Shown piece after piece: positions 9,099-17,334 of a stretch of DNA of 64,000 nucleotides. The notes beneath the pieces are model-generated. The model ran no database searches and was not told where the DNA came from. It saw nothing but the letters and a program-made list of their open reading frames with translations. A program made the translations under genes and the position numbers. Location of the stretch: positions 62,001 to 126,000 of the forward strand of contig NZ_VZPP01000008.1 in the NCBI RefSeq assembly GCF_008801475.1, read 5' to 3'. Position 1 is the stretch's first letter. Each line of letters begins with the position of its first letter. This DNA is from Pseudomonas moorei. GTDB lineage: Bacteria; Pseudomonadota; Gammaproteobacteria; Pseudomonadales; Pseudomonadaceae.

Positions 9099-9206
9099 TC
9101 AGTCATCTGCAGGGGGAATCGACGCTTTGATGACGACCCAGGGGGCATTCAGCACAGCCGTATCAATCTGCGCCTGCCCGCGGGCGAGCGCAACGTACGC
9201 GTCGGG
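9099..9206 (-). pseudogene. Possible remnant of a substrate-binding-protein-like gene
   Basis: On the minus strand a stop-to-stop stretch of about 35 codons reads like ordinary protein (contains DAYVALARGQ and TAVLNAPWVV). It ends 40 bases before the cupin start and is opened by a stop codon instead of a start. It resembles the lobe-two region of periplasmic binding proteins. It may be a decayed gene end or chance; the rest of 9060-9383 shows no gene. Confidence 0.2.
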
Positions 9207-9383
9207 TCATTCGGTGTGGAACGGCAAAAAACGCCGCCGAAGGTGTTGCGTTTATCCTTGTTTAATAATAACTGGCTGTTTTCAAACAAATATTTTCTGT
9301 TTGGGCTTCACAGGTGCAACGAAAGTTGATAAATTTCCGCCCACTCTCGCACAGGGCCTCACGGGGCTTTAAGTCGCAGATAC

Positions 9384-9458
9384 AGGGGCGTCGCCAAGCG
9401 GTAAGGCAGCAGGTTTTGATCCTGCCATGCGTTGGTTCGAATCCAGCCGCCCCTGCCA
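9384..9458 (+). tRNA. tRNA-Gln (anticodon UUG)
   Basis: The 75-base cloverleaf has a 7-bp acceptor stem (AGGGGCG with CGCCCCT), a D-arm with GCCAAGCGGTAAGGC, the anticodon stem GCAGG/CCTGC around the loop TTTTGAT (anticodon TTG at its centre), the T-arm GGTTCGAATCC, and an encoded CCA at 9456-9458. The first pair is A-U, which is unusual for glutamine tRNAs in enterobacteria, where it is U-A. Confidence 0.95.
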
Positions 9459-9511
9459 TATTCCTGATGTTCATTCAGTTGCAACTCAGTCGGCAGCTTG
9501 AGAATGATCAT

Positions 9512-9549
9512 GAAAAAACGCCAGTCCGAATCGGTCTGGCGTTTTTTTT
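9512..9549 (+). terminator. Rho-independent terminator after tRNA-Gln
   Basis: An 11-bp stem (ACGCCAGTCCG with CGGTCTGGCGT, one T-T mismatch) and a 3-base loop are followed by eight T residues. A run of A on the 5' side allows use in both directions. Confidence 0.9.
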
Positions 9550-9802
9550 GTCCGCGATAAAACCCTCCGTTGCCCATCCTTCGTCCCCTCCCGCGGCCAC
9601 CGATAATGGCCATTACGATCCCCTTTTGGCCAACGCCACGCTATGAAGCGTGCAGTCTGTCAGCAAAAATCGGAACCAGGCTGCCGACCCGGCGCCCCTC
9701 GAATCCATAACTAGAATCTTTGATCTTCCTTGCCCTTGGCTGTTTGCGGGCCGCTGCCGTCTCAAAACATAAAAACCAGAGCTGACATTGGGGAACTGAT
9801 CC

Positions 9803-10903
9803 ATGGACACTATGAAACGCATTTTGGGCGCCACGGTGTGTGGGCTGACGTTGCTGGCCAGCGCCGTGCACGCCGAACAGCGCGAGTTGAGGGTGTACAA
9901 CTGGGCGGACTACATCCTGCCGTCCGTGCCCAAGGACTTCGCCGCGCAAAGCGGCATCAAAGTCACCTGGGACACCTTTGACACCAACGAGTCCCTGGAA
10001 GCCAAGCTGCTGACCGGCAACTCCGGGTACGACCTGGTGGTGCCGTCGAACCAGTTCATCGAAACCCAGATCAAGGCTGGCGTGTTCCAGAAGCTGGACA
10101 AGTCCAGGCTGCCCAACTGGAAGCACCAGGACCCGGCACTGCTCAAGTTGCTGGACAAGAACGACCCCGGCAACCAGTACGGCGTGCCCTATATGTACGG
10201 CACCGTGTTGATCGGCTTCAACCCGGCCAAGGTCAAGGCTGCGTTGGGTGAGAACGCACCCGTGGACAGCTGGGATCTGGTGTTCAAGCCCGAGAACATG
10301 GAAAAGCTCAAGTCCTGCGGCGTGGCCATGCTCGACTCGCCGTCGGAAATCCTGCCCCTGGCCCTTCATTACCTGGGGCTGGACCCGAACAGCCAGAACC
10401 CGGACGACTACGAAAAAGCCAAGGCACTGATGCTGAAGATTCGGCCTTACGTCACCTACTTCAACTCCGCCAAATACATGACCGACATCGCCAACGGCGA
10501 CATTTGCGTGGCCATCGGGTACTCCGGCAGCTTCTACCAGTTCGGCAATCGCGCCAAAGAAGCGGGCAACGGCGTGGTCGTGGATTGGCGCCTGCCGAAG
10601 GAGGGGGCGCCAATCTGGTTCGATACCTTCGCCATTCCCAAAAGCGCGAAGAACGTCGAAGAAGCCCACGCGTTTCTCAACAATTTGCTGGACCCGAAAG
10701 TCATCGCCCCCATCAGTGACTTCCTGGGGTATCCGAACGCCAACAAGGATTCGCTTGCCCTGATCAACAAGGACATCACCGGCAACCCCGACCTGACGCC
10801 GACCCCCGACGCCCTGAAGACCCTCTATGTCGTGCAGCCGTTGCCGCAGAAGCTGGAGCGGGTGCGCACCCGGGTCTGGACCAGCATCAAGTCGGACAAG
10901 TAG
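9803..10903 (+). CDS. Polyamine-type ABC periplasmic binding protein (PotF/SpuD-like)
   Basis: This 366-residue protein has a signal peptide (hydrophobic segment followed by VHAEQ at about residue 25). The mature start RELRVYNWADYI is the hallmark of PotF/SpuD/SpuE putrescine- and spermidine-binding proteins. Further family blocks are SGYDLVVPSNQFI, PYMYGTVLIGFNP and AIGYSGSF. It would deliver a polyamine or a related cation to an ABC permease, but no PotGHI genes are beside it, so it is an orphan binding protein. An alternative start is the Met three codons in. Confidence 0.9.
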   Translation: MDTMKRILGATVCGLTLLASAVHAEQRELRVYNWADYILPSVPKDFAAQSGIKVTWDTFDTNESLEAKLLTGNSGYDLVVPSNQFIETQIKAGVFQKLDKSRLPNWKHQDPALLKLLDKNDPGNQYGVPYMYGTVLIGFNPAKVKAALGENAPVDSWDLVFKPENMEKLKSCGVAMLDSPSEILPLALHYLGLDPNSQNPDDYEKAKALMLKIRPYVTYFNSAKYMTDIANGDICVAIGYSGSFYQFGNRAKEAGNGVVVDWRLPKEGAPIWFDTFAIPKSAKNVEEAHAFLNNLLDPKVIAPISDFLGYPNANKDSLALINKDITGNPDLTPTPDALKTLYVVQPLPQKLERVRTRVWTSIKSDK

Positions 10904-10912
10904 CCGATCCAC

Positions 10913-10940
10913 GGTGGGAGCGGGGCGGGGCGCTCCCACC
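10913..10940. terminator. Hairpin after the polyamine-binding gene
   Basis: GGTGGGAGCG and CGCTCCCACC form a perfect 10-bp stem around an 8-base G-rich loop, 9 bases after the stop codon. It resembles REP sequence and has no T-tract, so it may be a degenerate REP acting as a terminator for both convergent genes. Confidence 0.6.
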
Positions 10941-10968
10941 TCGGCCCGTCGCTTGCGGCAACCCGACC

Positions 10969-11247
10969 CTAGAACGTGCAGACGGCATCGGAAAACACCA
11001 CCCGGCCAAACTGCGCATTCGCATCCAGGGGGGTGATGGCCAGCAATTGGTCCAGGCGAATCTCCTGTTGAGCGTCATCCGTCTGCAGCAGGATGAACTC
11101 TTCCTTCTCGCTCGAGGTGCGCGTGGTCAGTGCCTTGGCCACCAGGCGTGCGCCGTCCTTCAACTCGATGTCCAGTCGATAACCGCGCATGCAGGCGATT
11201 TCGAGATAGTCATAGAGGTCGCAACTCATGGGCTGGTATTCGTTCAT
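10969..11247 (-). CDS. rof: Rho-binding antiterminator (Rof/YaeO family)
   Basis: This 92-residue protein starts MNEYQPMSCDLYDYLEIAC and continues with LDIELKDG and EIRLDQL, matching E. coli Rof/YaeO block by block. Rof binds the primary RNA site of the Rho hexamer and inhibits Rho-dependent termination. The start at 11247 is set by AGGAG 8 bases upstream; the longer open frame upstream has no ribosome site. The C-terminus is slightly longer than in E. coli (84 residues). It stands alone between two plus-strand genes. Confidence 0.85.
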   Translation of the reverse strand: MNEYQPMSCDLYDYLEIACMRGYRLDIELKDGARLVAKALTTRTSSEKEEFILLQTDDAQQEIRLDQLLAITPLDANAQFGRVVFSDAVCTF

Positions 11248-11339
11248 GTCGATTCTCCTGGCAACGCAGCGGTTCGATTGAGCATAGACAGGGCGAGTCA
11301 GTAACGATAACGCGTGTGGTCTGGAAAAACGCGGCGTAC

Positions 11340-11372
11340 TGAAGTCCATCGCCAGCGGGCTGGCTCCTACAG
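11340..11372. repeat. Single REP unit
   Basis: TCCATCGCCAGCGGGCTGGC and the following TCCTACAGG form a degenerate REP half in the 11248-11441 gap, which holds no gene. Confidence 0.5.
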
Positions 11373-11441
11373 GACTGTGCCGTGAGATAGACTCACCCCG
11401 GGTCTTCTGAACGCAGGAGTGACACGCGTGGCAGGATTGCA

Positions 11442-12662
11442 ATGGATTCGCTGATCACCGCTGCGGCGCAAGCGCTGGCGGCGGGTGACCCGCTTGGTGC
11501 GCTGGACCGGGTGGCGTTGCGCGAGGATGCACCGGCGCTGGCGCTGCGTGGTATCGCCATGGCGCAACTGGGCGATCTGGCGCGGGCCAGGGCACTGGTG
11601 CGCAGGGCGGCGCGGGCCTTCGGGCCGAAAGAGGCGGTGGCGCGGGCGCGCTGCGTGGTCGCTGAGGCGGAGATCGCGCTGGCCTCGCGGGAGCTTGGCT
11701 GGCCGGTGAAGGCGCTCGACGCCGCGCGGGTCACGCTGGTGGCCCACGGCGATTCCGTCAACGCGGCCCATGCGCGCTATCTGCAGATCCGCCGCTTGCT
11801 GCTGATCGGACAGCTCGATGAGGCGCAGGCATTGCTCGCGGACCTCGATCCGGCAATCCTGCCTCCCGCATTGCGGGCCACCCATGAACTGGTGGTGGCG
11901 GGAATTGCGATGCGCTGTCTGCGTTCCCAAGCGGCACGGGCGGCGCTCGTCAGGGCCGAACTCGCCGCCCGCCAGTCGGGCATTCCCGCGCTGTGCGCTG
12001 AAGTCGACAGCGCGGCACTTTTGCTCAACAGTCCCGCCGCGTGCTTAATCTCCCAAGGCGAACCACGACCCCTGTTGCTCGACGAAGTGCAAGCGCTGCT
12101 GGCCTCGACATCGTTGGTGGTCGACGGCTGCCGCTCTGTCGTGCGCAGCGCGGGCATGTCGGTTTCCCTGGCCACGCGTCCGATCCTCTTCACCCTGCTG
12201 CGAACCCTTGCCGAAGCCTGGCCGGCGGACGTGTCGCGGGAAACACTGATCGCCAAGGCCTTTCGCCTGAAGCTCAGCGATGAATCCCACCGGGCCCGTT
12301 TGCGCGTGGAAATCGGCCGCCTGCGCGCGGCACTGAAACCCCTCGCCAGCGTGACCGCCAGCAAACGCGGATTTGCCCTGGTCCCCCAGGTTTCAACCGA
12401 TGTGGTGTTGCTCATGCCAGCGGTCGAAGCGCGACATGCCGCGGTGTTCGCCTTGCTCGCCGACGGTGAGGCCTGGTCGAGCTCGGCACTGGCACTGGCG
12501 TTGGGCAACAGCCAGCGCAGCGTGCAACGGGCACTCGACACACTGGCGACGGCGGGCAAGGTGCAGTCGTTTGGTCACGGCCGGGCACGGCGCTGGGTGA
12601 CTGCGCCGGTGCCCGGTTTCGCGACGACCTTGTTACTCCCCGGACCGCCGCCCGGTGGCTAG
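11442..12662 (+). CDS. Regulator-like protein with repeat region and winged-helix domain
   Basis: This 406-residue protein is unusually rich in Ala, Leu and Arg. Residues 1-200 look like alpha-helical TPR-type repeats. Residues about 250-330 resemble an OmpR/SARP-type winged helix: SRETLIAKAFRLKLSDESHRARLRVEIGRLRAAL is followed by a wing with SKRGFAL. A second helix-turn-helix-like segment (SSSALALALGNSQRSVQRALDTLA) lies near 355-380. It is probably a transcription factor without a receiver domain. It lies 35 bases upstream of a beta-propeller protein and likely forms an operon with it. The target is unknown. Confidence 0.65.
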   Translation: MDSLITAAAQALAAGDPLGALDRVALREDAPALALRGIAMAQLGDLARARALVRRAARAFGPKEAVARARCVVAEAEIALASRELGWPVKALDAARVTLVAHGDSVNAAHARYLQIRRLLLIGQLDEAQALLADLDPAILPPALRATHELVVAGIAMRCLRSQAARAALVRAELAARQSGIPALCAEVDSAALLLNSPAACLISQGEPRPLLLDEVQALLASTSLVVDGCRSVVRSAGMSVSLATRPILFTLLRTLAEAWPADVSRETLIAKAFRLKLSDESHRARLRVEIGRLRAALKPLASVTASKRGFALVPQVSTDVVLLMPAVEARHAAVFALLADGEAWSSSALALALGNSQRSVQRALDTLATAGKVQSFGHGRARRWVTAPVPGFATTLLLPGPPPGG

Positions 12663-12697
12663 GATGAACGCCACAACCCCTAGCGAGGAACACCCTC

Positions 12698-13330
12698 ATG
12701 AAACAGTCAGCCGCCGAAATCCTCCGTGAATATGGTCCCTTTGCCGATGTCGATAAGGTGCACGGCCTGACCTGGGACGGCCGGCAGGTATGGTTTGCCA
12801 GCGGAGAAAAAATCAATGCCCTCGACCCCGACACCGGCAAGACCCTGCGCTCGATCGACGTTGCCGCCCACGCCGGCACCGCCTTCGATGGTGAGCACCT
12901 GTTCCAGATTGCCGAGGACCGCATCCAGAAAATCGACCCGCATACCGGCCGGATACTCGGCACCATCCCGGCCCCCGGTGGCGGCAATGACTCAGGCCTG
13001 ACCTGGGCCGAAGGCACCCTGTGGGTGGGGCAGTATCAGGCGCGGAAAATCCATCAGATCGACCCCGAGAACGGCGCGATTCTGCGCACCATCGAGTCCA
13101 ACCGGTTCGTCACTGGAGTGACCTGGGTTGAAGGCGACCTGTGGCATGGCACCTGGGAAGCCGAAGAGAGCGAACTGCGCCGCGTCGATCCGCATTCGGG
13201 CGAAGTCCTCGAAAGCCTGAAGATGCCGGCCGGTATCGGCGTGTCGGGGCTTGAGTCCGATGGTGGCGAGCGGTTCTTTTGCGGCGGTGGCATGAGCGGG
13301 AAGGTGAGGGTGGTGCGCCGGCCTTCCTGA
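12698..13330 (+). CDS. Beta-propeller protein (glutaminyl cyclase/PQQ-repeat-like)
   Basis: This 210-residue soluble protein without a signal peptide is built from repeats of about 43 residues: GLTWDGRQVWFAS, GTAFDGEHLFQIA, GLTWAEGTLWVGQ, GVTWVEGDLWHGT. Each is followed by a turn of the type I-x-x-[IL]-D-P-x-[TS]-G. This is a small propeller with five or so blades, as in bacterial glutaminyl cyclotransferase or SMP-30-like folds. It has the codon usage of its neighbours. It follows the winged-helix gene closely, and the pair may sense and respond to a ligand. The catalytic function is not evident. Confidence 0.7.
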   Translation: MKQSAAEILREYGPFADVDKVHGLTWDGRQVWFASGEKINALDPDTGKTLRSIDVAAHAGTAFDGEHLFQIAEDRIQKIDPHTGRILGTIPAPGGGNDSGLTWAEGTLWVGQYQARKIHQIDPENGAILRTIESNRFVTGVTWVEGDLWHGTWEAEESELRRVDPHSGEVLESLKMPAGIGVSGLESDGGERFFCGGGMSGKVRVVRRPS

Positions 13331-13346
13331 TATTTTCGTCTACGAG

Positions 13347-13385
13347 TCGGGCTTGGTGATCCTGGGAAAAGATCATCAAGCCCGA
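13347..13385. terminator. Strong hairpin terminator
   Basis: TCGGGCTTGGTGATC pairs with GATCATCAAGCCCGA (15 bp with one G-T pair) around a 9-base loop, 16 bases after the propeller gene. No long T-tract follows. Confidence 0.65.
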
Positions 13386-13424
13386 GTGCCTCTATCTGCA
13401 CACAGCATCCCGCTGTCCTGAAAA

Positions 13425-13471
13425 TGTACGCCTATGTACAGGTCGTGTACGCCATGGATTCCGAGGTGTAC
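13425..13471. promoter_or_regulatory. Phased TGTAC array upstream of the TetR gene
   Basis: TGTAC occurs at 13425, 13435, 13446 and 13467, i.e. at 10-, 11- and 21-base intervals, which puts all copies on one face of the helix. The same word builds the dyad in front of the divergent demethylase/betaine genes at 17139-17176. It is a candidate autoregulatory operator for the TetR protein that starts at 13509. Confidence 0.6.
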
Positions 13472-13508
13472 AGTTGAGCGCAATTCTCAGGTAAAGGCGC
13501 CAGCCAAG

Positions 13509-14216
13509 ATGTCGCAGACAGGAAAGGGCAAAACCAAGGCTCAGGATGCAGGATGGCGGGGTTCGGTCGATGGCTGGCTGGACGCCGCCTACGATGCGTT
13601 GAAGGAATCCGGTGTCGATGCGGTGCGGGTGATGCCGCTGGCCAAGCGCCTGAATTTGTCGCGCACCAGCTTCTATTGGTTCTACGAAGATCGCGAGCAA
13701 TTGCTGGCGGCACTGCTGGCCCGCTGGCGGGACAAGAACAGTGGCGGCCTGGTCGGGCAGTGCGAGAGTTATGCCGAGAGTATTTGCGAAGCGATCCTCA
13801 ACGTCTTCGAGTGCTGGTTGAACCCCGAGCTGTTCGACTCGCAATTCGAATTCGCCGTGCGCAGCTGGGCGCTGCAATCGGCGGAGGTCACCGCCGAAAT
13901 TGCCCTGGCCGATGAGGCGCGCATCAATGCCCTGACCGCGATGTTTCGCCGGTTCGGCTACGAAGCCGAGGCCGCCGACGCGAGGGCCAGGACGATCTAC
14001 CTGACGCAGATCGGCTACATCTCGATGAAAACCAGCGAGGACATCGTGGTGCGTTTTCGCCGCATCCCGCAGTACGTCACCGTGTTTACCGGCAAGGCAC
14101 CGAAGCGGCGTGAACTGGATCGTTTCTTCGGCAAGTTCGGTTACGCGGAAAAAGAACCCGGCGTGTTCGGTCCGCTGGTTGAAACCATCGAGGAGCCGGC
14201 AGCCGATGAACAATAG
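13509..14216 (+). CDS. TetR-family transcriptional regulator
   Basis: This 235-residue protein has an N-terminal DNA-binding domain: AAYDALKESGVDAVRVMPLAKRLNLSRTSFYWFYEDREQLLAALL, with the recognition helix in LSRTSFYWFY. The C-terminal part is a helical ligand-binding domain. I chose the ATG at 13509; the longer open frame begins inside the TGTAC array, which must be promoter DNA. The gene overlaps the ProC-like gene by 11 bases, so the two are coupled. The shared TGTAC words upstream of it and upstream of the DgcA-like gene suggest that it controls both. Confidence 0.88.
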   Translation: MSQTGKGKTKAQDAGWRGSVDGWLDAAYDALKESGVDAVRVMPLAKRLNLSRTSFYWFYEDREQLLAALLARWRDKNSGGLVGQCESYAESICEAILNVFECWLNPELFDSQFEFAVRSWALQSAEVTAEIALADEARINALTAMFRRFGYEAEAADARARTIYLTQIGYISMKTSEDIVVRFRRIPQYVTVFTGKAPKRRELDRFFGKFGYAEKEPGVFGPLVETIEEPAADEQ

Positions 14217-14982
14217 AACCCTGGGCATCATTGGCGGTACCGGCTGGCTGGGCCGCGCGATCGCCGAGGCGCTGCTCGACAGCGGTTTCATCGAGCCTGC
14301 CGCGCTGCTCATTTCCAACCGCTCGGGCCGCAGCACGTTGCGACCGGACGTGCGGGTGCTGGCCGATAACCAACAGTTGGTGGCGCTCAGCGATGTGCTG
14401 GTGCTGTCGATTCGGCCGGAGCAGTTTCGTGAACTGCGGATCGACGCCAGCGGCAAACAGGTGATTTCCCTCATGGCCGGGATCCCGGCCGCCGTCATCA
14501 GCGCCGCCACCGGTGCGCAAACGGTGGTGCGGGCCATGCCGAATGCGGCCGTGGAGATCAGGCAGTCGTACACCCCGTGGTACAGCACCGGCGCGCTTGG
14601 CGACATGGATCGTCAGTGGCTGCAGCAGTTGTTCGAATGCGTGGGCGCGGCGGATGAAGTGCCGAACGAAGACTGCATTGATTACCTCAGTGCGTTGTCC
14701 GGCACCGGGCCGGCGTTCCCCGCCTTGCTGCACCAGGCGCTGGCGAGTCAGGCGGTGGCGGCGGGCATTCCCCATGACATTGCCCAGCGTGCCGCCCGAG
14801 GCGTGGTGGTCGGAGGCGGGCAGATGCTTGCCAGTCGTGATCCGCTGCAAATGATCGAAGCGCTGATGGCTTACCGTGGTGTGACGGCGGCGGCCTTGCA
14901 GTCGATGAGCGAACAGGGCATTGATGCCATCGTCGGTCGGGCCTTGCAGGCCGGCGCGGAGGTTGCGCGGCGGGGGATGTAG
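14206..14982 (+). CDS. Pyrroline-5-carboxylate reductase paralogue (ProC family)
   Basis: This 258-residue NAD(P)-dependent reductase has the Rossmann motif GIIGGTGWLG at the N-terminus and the family signature SGTGPAFPALLHQALASQAVAAGIP with GGGQML near residue 205. True ProC makes proline from pyrroline-5-carboxylate. This copy sits with a TetR regulator, a DgcA-like demethylase and a betaine-binding protein, so it is probably a specialised paralogue acting on a cyclic imine or proline derivative, not the housekeeping enzyme. Its ribosome site AGGAG lies inside the end of the TetR gene. Confidence 0.82.
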   Translation: MNNRTLGIIGGTGWLGRAIAEALLDSGFIEPAALLISNRSGRSTLRPDVRVLADNQQLVALSDVLVLSIRPEQFRELRIDASGKQVISLMAGIPAAVISAATGAQTVVRAMPNAAVEIRQSYTPWYSTGALGDMDRQWLQQLFECVGAADEVPNEDCIDYLSALSGTGPAFPALLHQALASQAVAAGIPHDIAQRAARGVVVGGGQMLASRDPLQMIEALMAYRGVTAAALQSMSEQGIDAIVGRALQAGAEVARRGM

Positions 14983-15001
14983 CGAATTCCGATAAAGGCT
15001 C

Positions 15002-15031
15002 TGTGGCGAGGGAGCTTGCTCCCTCGCCACA
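15002..15031. terminator. Bidirectional terminator palindrome
   Basis: Perfect 14-base arms TGTGGCGAGGGAGC/GCTCCCTCGCCACA surround TT, between the convergent ProC-like and DgcA-like genes. The identical arms recur at 41115-41144 with AA in the centre. Confidence 0.75.
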
Positions 15032-15045
15032 AGTGAATCGCAGGA

Positions 15046-17082
15046 TCAGAGATCTTTCACCAGCCGCAACGCATCGTAGATCGCCGCATGGGTGTTGCGC
15101 GCGGCCACGGCGTCACCAATCCGGAACAGCTGGAATTGCCCCTGGGGATTGGTGACGATGTTTTGCGCCTTGCCGGCGATGAGGTCGTGCTGTTCCACCG
15201 CGCCGCCGTTGCTCGAATGCGGGCGAAGCTCGAAGTACAGATCGTCCAGGGGCAGGGTGCCGTGGTTGACCACCACCTGATCGACGATCCGCTGCTTGTG
15301 CACCTGGCCGTAATCGCTGCCGAAGGTCGCGAGCAGGCGACCATCGCGTTTCTCGACCGTCTCGACGCGGTAAGTCACGGTGAAGGTGACGTCCAGATCC
15401 TGCAGGCTGCGCATGTAGGGCACCAGGTTCATGGCCATGACTTCCGGTGCGAACGAACGGTCAGGCGTCACGATCTCCACGGTCGCGCCGCTTTTGGCGA
15501 TGACTTCGGCCGCCTGCAACGCGGCATGGTCACCGGCATCGTCGAAGATCAATACATGGCGGCCGGGCTTGATGTCACCGGAAATGATGTCCCAGGTCGA
15601 CACCACCAACTCGTTGCCCTGGGTCAGCATCTCAGTGTGGGGCAGGCCGCCGGTGGCGACAATCACCACGTCCGGTTCGTGGGCCAATACCGTGTCGGCT
15701 TCGGCCCAGGTGTTGAAGTGGAACTTGACCCCCAGGCGCTCGCACTGGGCCATGCGCCAGTCGATGATGCCGATCATTTCGCGGCGTCGCTCATTGAGGG
15801 CCGTCAGACGGATTTGCCCTCCGGGTTGATCGGCGGCCTCCAGCACCGTCACATCGTGCCCGCGTTCACCCGCGACCCGCGCCGCTTCCAGGCCCGCAGG
15901 GCCGCTGCCGATCACCAGGACTTTGCGCTTGACGGCAGCCTTGGGAATCTCGTGAGGCATGGTGGTTTCCCGGCCGGTCGCCGGGTTGTGGATGCAATAG
16001 GCCGCGCCGCCCTGATAGATGCGGTCCAGGCAGTAGTTGGCGCCCACGCAAGGGCGAATGTCTTCCTCACGCTTTTCGATGATCTTGCGCACGATGTGCG
16101 GGTCGGTCATGTGCGCCCGGGTCATGCCCACCATGTCGACCTTGCCCGAGGCAATCGCGTAGCGCGCAGTGGCCACGTCCGGAATCTTCGCGGCGTGGAA
16201 GGTCGGGAAACCGGTGGCCGAGCGAATTTCGCCGGCGAAATCCAGGTGCGGTGAATTGCGCATGCCCTGGATCGGGATGACATCGGTCAAACCGGCGTCG
16301 GTATCGATGTGGCCGCGCACCACATTGAGGAAGTCCACCAGCCCGCTGTCCTTGAGCATGTGCGAAACCTGCATGCCTTCGCTGGCATTGAAGCCCCCCG
16401 GCAGTTGCTCGTCACCGGTGTAACGCACGCCGAGCAGGAAGTCTTCGCCCACCCGCTGGCGAATGCCCCGCAGGATGTCGAAGGTAAAACGCATGCGGTT
16501 TTCCAGCGGACCGCCGTAGGGGCCGTCGAGTTCGTTGGTCAGCGGTGACCAGAACTGGTCCATCAAATGCCCGTAGGCCTGCAGTTCCAGGCCATCCATG
16601 CCGGCCGCCTTCATGCGTTCGGCCGCGTCCACGTAGTCCTTGATGATTCGCTCGATGTCCCAGTCTTCCATTTTTTTCGGGAAGGACCGGTGCGCGGCCT
16701 CGCGGTGGTGGGAAGGCGACACCACGGGCAGCCAGTCGGCCTTGTCCCAGCGGGTGCGCCGGCCCAGGTGCGTCAACTGGATCATCACCGCCGCGCCGTG
16801 TTCATGGCATTCGTCGGTCAGGTCCTTGAGCCATCCGACCACTTCGTCCTTGTAGGCCAGTACGTTGTTGAACACCGGCGGACTGTCGCGCGAGACCGCC
16901 GCGGAGCCGGCGGTCATGGTCAGGGCAACACCGGCCTTGGCACGTTCGACGTGATAGGCGCGATACAGGTCCTTGGGCATGCCGTCCACCGGATAGGCCG
17001 GTTCGTGGGAGGTGGTGATGATGCGGTTTCTGAGGGTCAGGTGCTTGATCGTGTACGGCTGCAGCAAGGGATCGCTGGACAT
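15046..17082 (-). CDS. DgcA-like FMN/Fe-S/FAD demethylase (N-methyl amino-acid oxidoreductase)
   Basis: This 678-residue protein has an N-terminal old-yellow-enzyme barrel (LLQPYTIKHLTLRNRIITTSH; ENRMRF) of the trimethylamine dehydrogenase type. It then has a cysteine cluster CVGANYCLDRIY...AAYC around residues 350-370, and C-terminal FAD/NAD folds (VLVIGSGPAGLEAARVAGERG). The second Cys of the usual 4Fe-4S motif is Ala. It resembles dimethylglycine demethylase DgcA and N-methylproline demethylases, which release formaldehyde from N-methyl groups. I chose the ATG at 17082; an upstream ATG at 17154 lies in the promoter/operator. It is divergent from a betaine-binding protein. The substrate may be dimethylglycine or N-methylproline. 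Confidence 0.8.
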   Translation of the reverse strand: MSSDPLLQPYTIKHLTLRNRIITTSHEPAYPVDGMPKDLYRAYHVERAKAGVALTMTAGSAAVSRDSPPVFNNVLAYKDEVVGWLKDLTDECHEHGAAVMIQLTHLGRRTRWDKADWLPVVSPSHHREAAHRSFPKKMEDWDIERIIKDYVDAAERMKAAGMDGLELQAYGHLMDQFWSPLTNELDGPYGGPLENRMRFTFDILRGIRQRVGEDFLLGVRYTGDEQLPGGFNASEGMQVSHMLKDSGLVDFLNVVRGHIDTDAGLTDVIPIQGMRNSPHLDFAGEIRSATGFPTFHAAKIPDVATARYAIASGKVDMVGMTRAHMTDPHIVRKIIEKREEDIRPCVGANYCLDRIYQGGAAYCIHNPATGRETTMPHEIPKAAVKRKVLVIGSGPAGLEAARVAGERGHDVTVLEAADQPGGQIRLTALNERRREMIGIIDWRMAQCERLGVKFHFNTWAEADTVLAHEPDVVIVATGGLPHTEMLTQGNELVVSTWDIISGDIKPGRHVLIFDDAGDHAALQAAEVIAKSGATVEIVTPDRSFAPEVMAMNLVPYMRSLQDLDVTFTVTYRVETVEKRDGRLLATFGSDYGQVHKQRIVDQVVVNHGTLPLDDLYFELRPHSSNGGAVEQHDLIAGKAQNIVTNPQGQFQLFRIGDAVAARNTHAAIYDALRLVKDL

Positions 17083-17125
17083 GGTGGTGCGCTCCAAAGT
17101 GGGCTTCATCAGGCTCGGCGACTTG

Positions 17126-17154
17126 AAATTAGGATAACTGTACATGTGTGTCAA
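17126..17154 (-). promoter_or_regulatory. Candidate promoter of the DgcA-like gene
   Basis: On the minus strand a perfect -35 TTGACA (17149-17154) is followed after 17 bases by TAATTT (17126-17131). The -35 hexamer is embedded in the TGTAC dyad, so a bound TetR repressor would block RNA polymerase. Confidence 0.55.
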
Positions 17155-17176
17155 TCCTTCATGACACAGGTGTACA
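17139..17176. promoter_or_regulatory. Dyad operator between demethylase and betaine-binding genes
   Basis: TGTACATGTGTGTCA (17139-17153) and TGACACAGGTGTACA (17162-17176) are inverted copies matching at 13 of 15 positions, with an 8-base centre. The outer TGTAC words match the array in front of the TetR gene. It lies between divergent starts at 17082 and 17335. Confidence 0.7.
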
Positions 17177-17334
17177 TTTTACTTGCGCGGGATAAAAGTC
17201 GTGGATAAGATCGGCGCACAAGGAGAAGGGATCGGTCAAACCGACCTGCCGCGCAAGGCTGCATTTTTCACGACCGTAAGGCCGTTCAAATTAAGACAAA
17301 CCTGCCAATAACAACCAAAACAGGAAGACGCTTG

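Noticed and set aside
9641..10939. Minus-strand open frame of 432 codons opposite the polyamine-binding gene
   Set aside because: No domain features, and the plus strand has a signal peptide and PotF blocks.
14206..14982. Housekeeping proC
   Set aside because: The overlap with a TetR gene and the neighbouring demethylase indicate a specialised paralogue.
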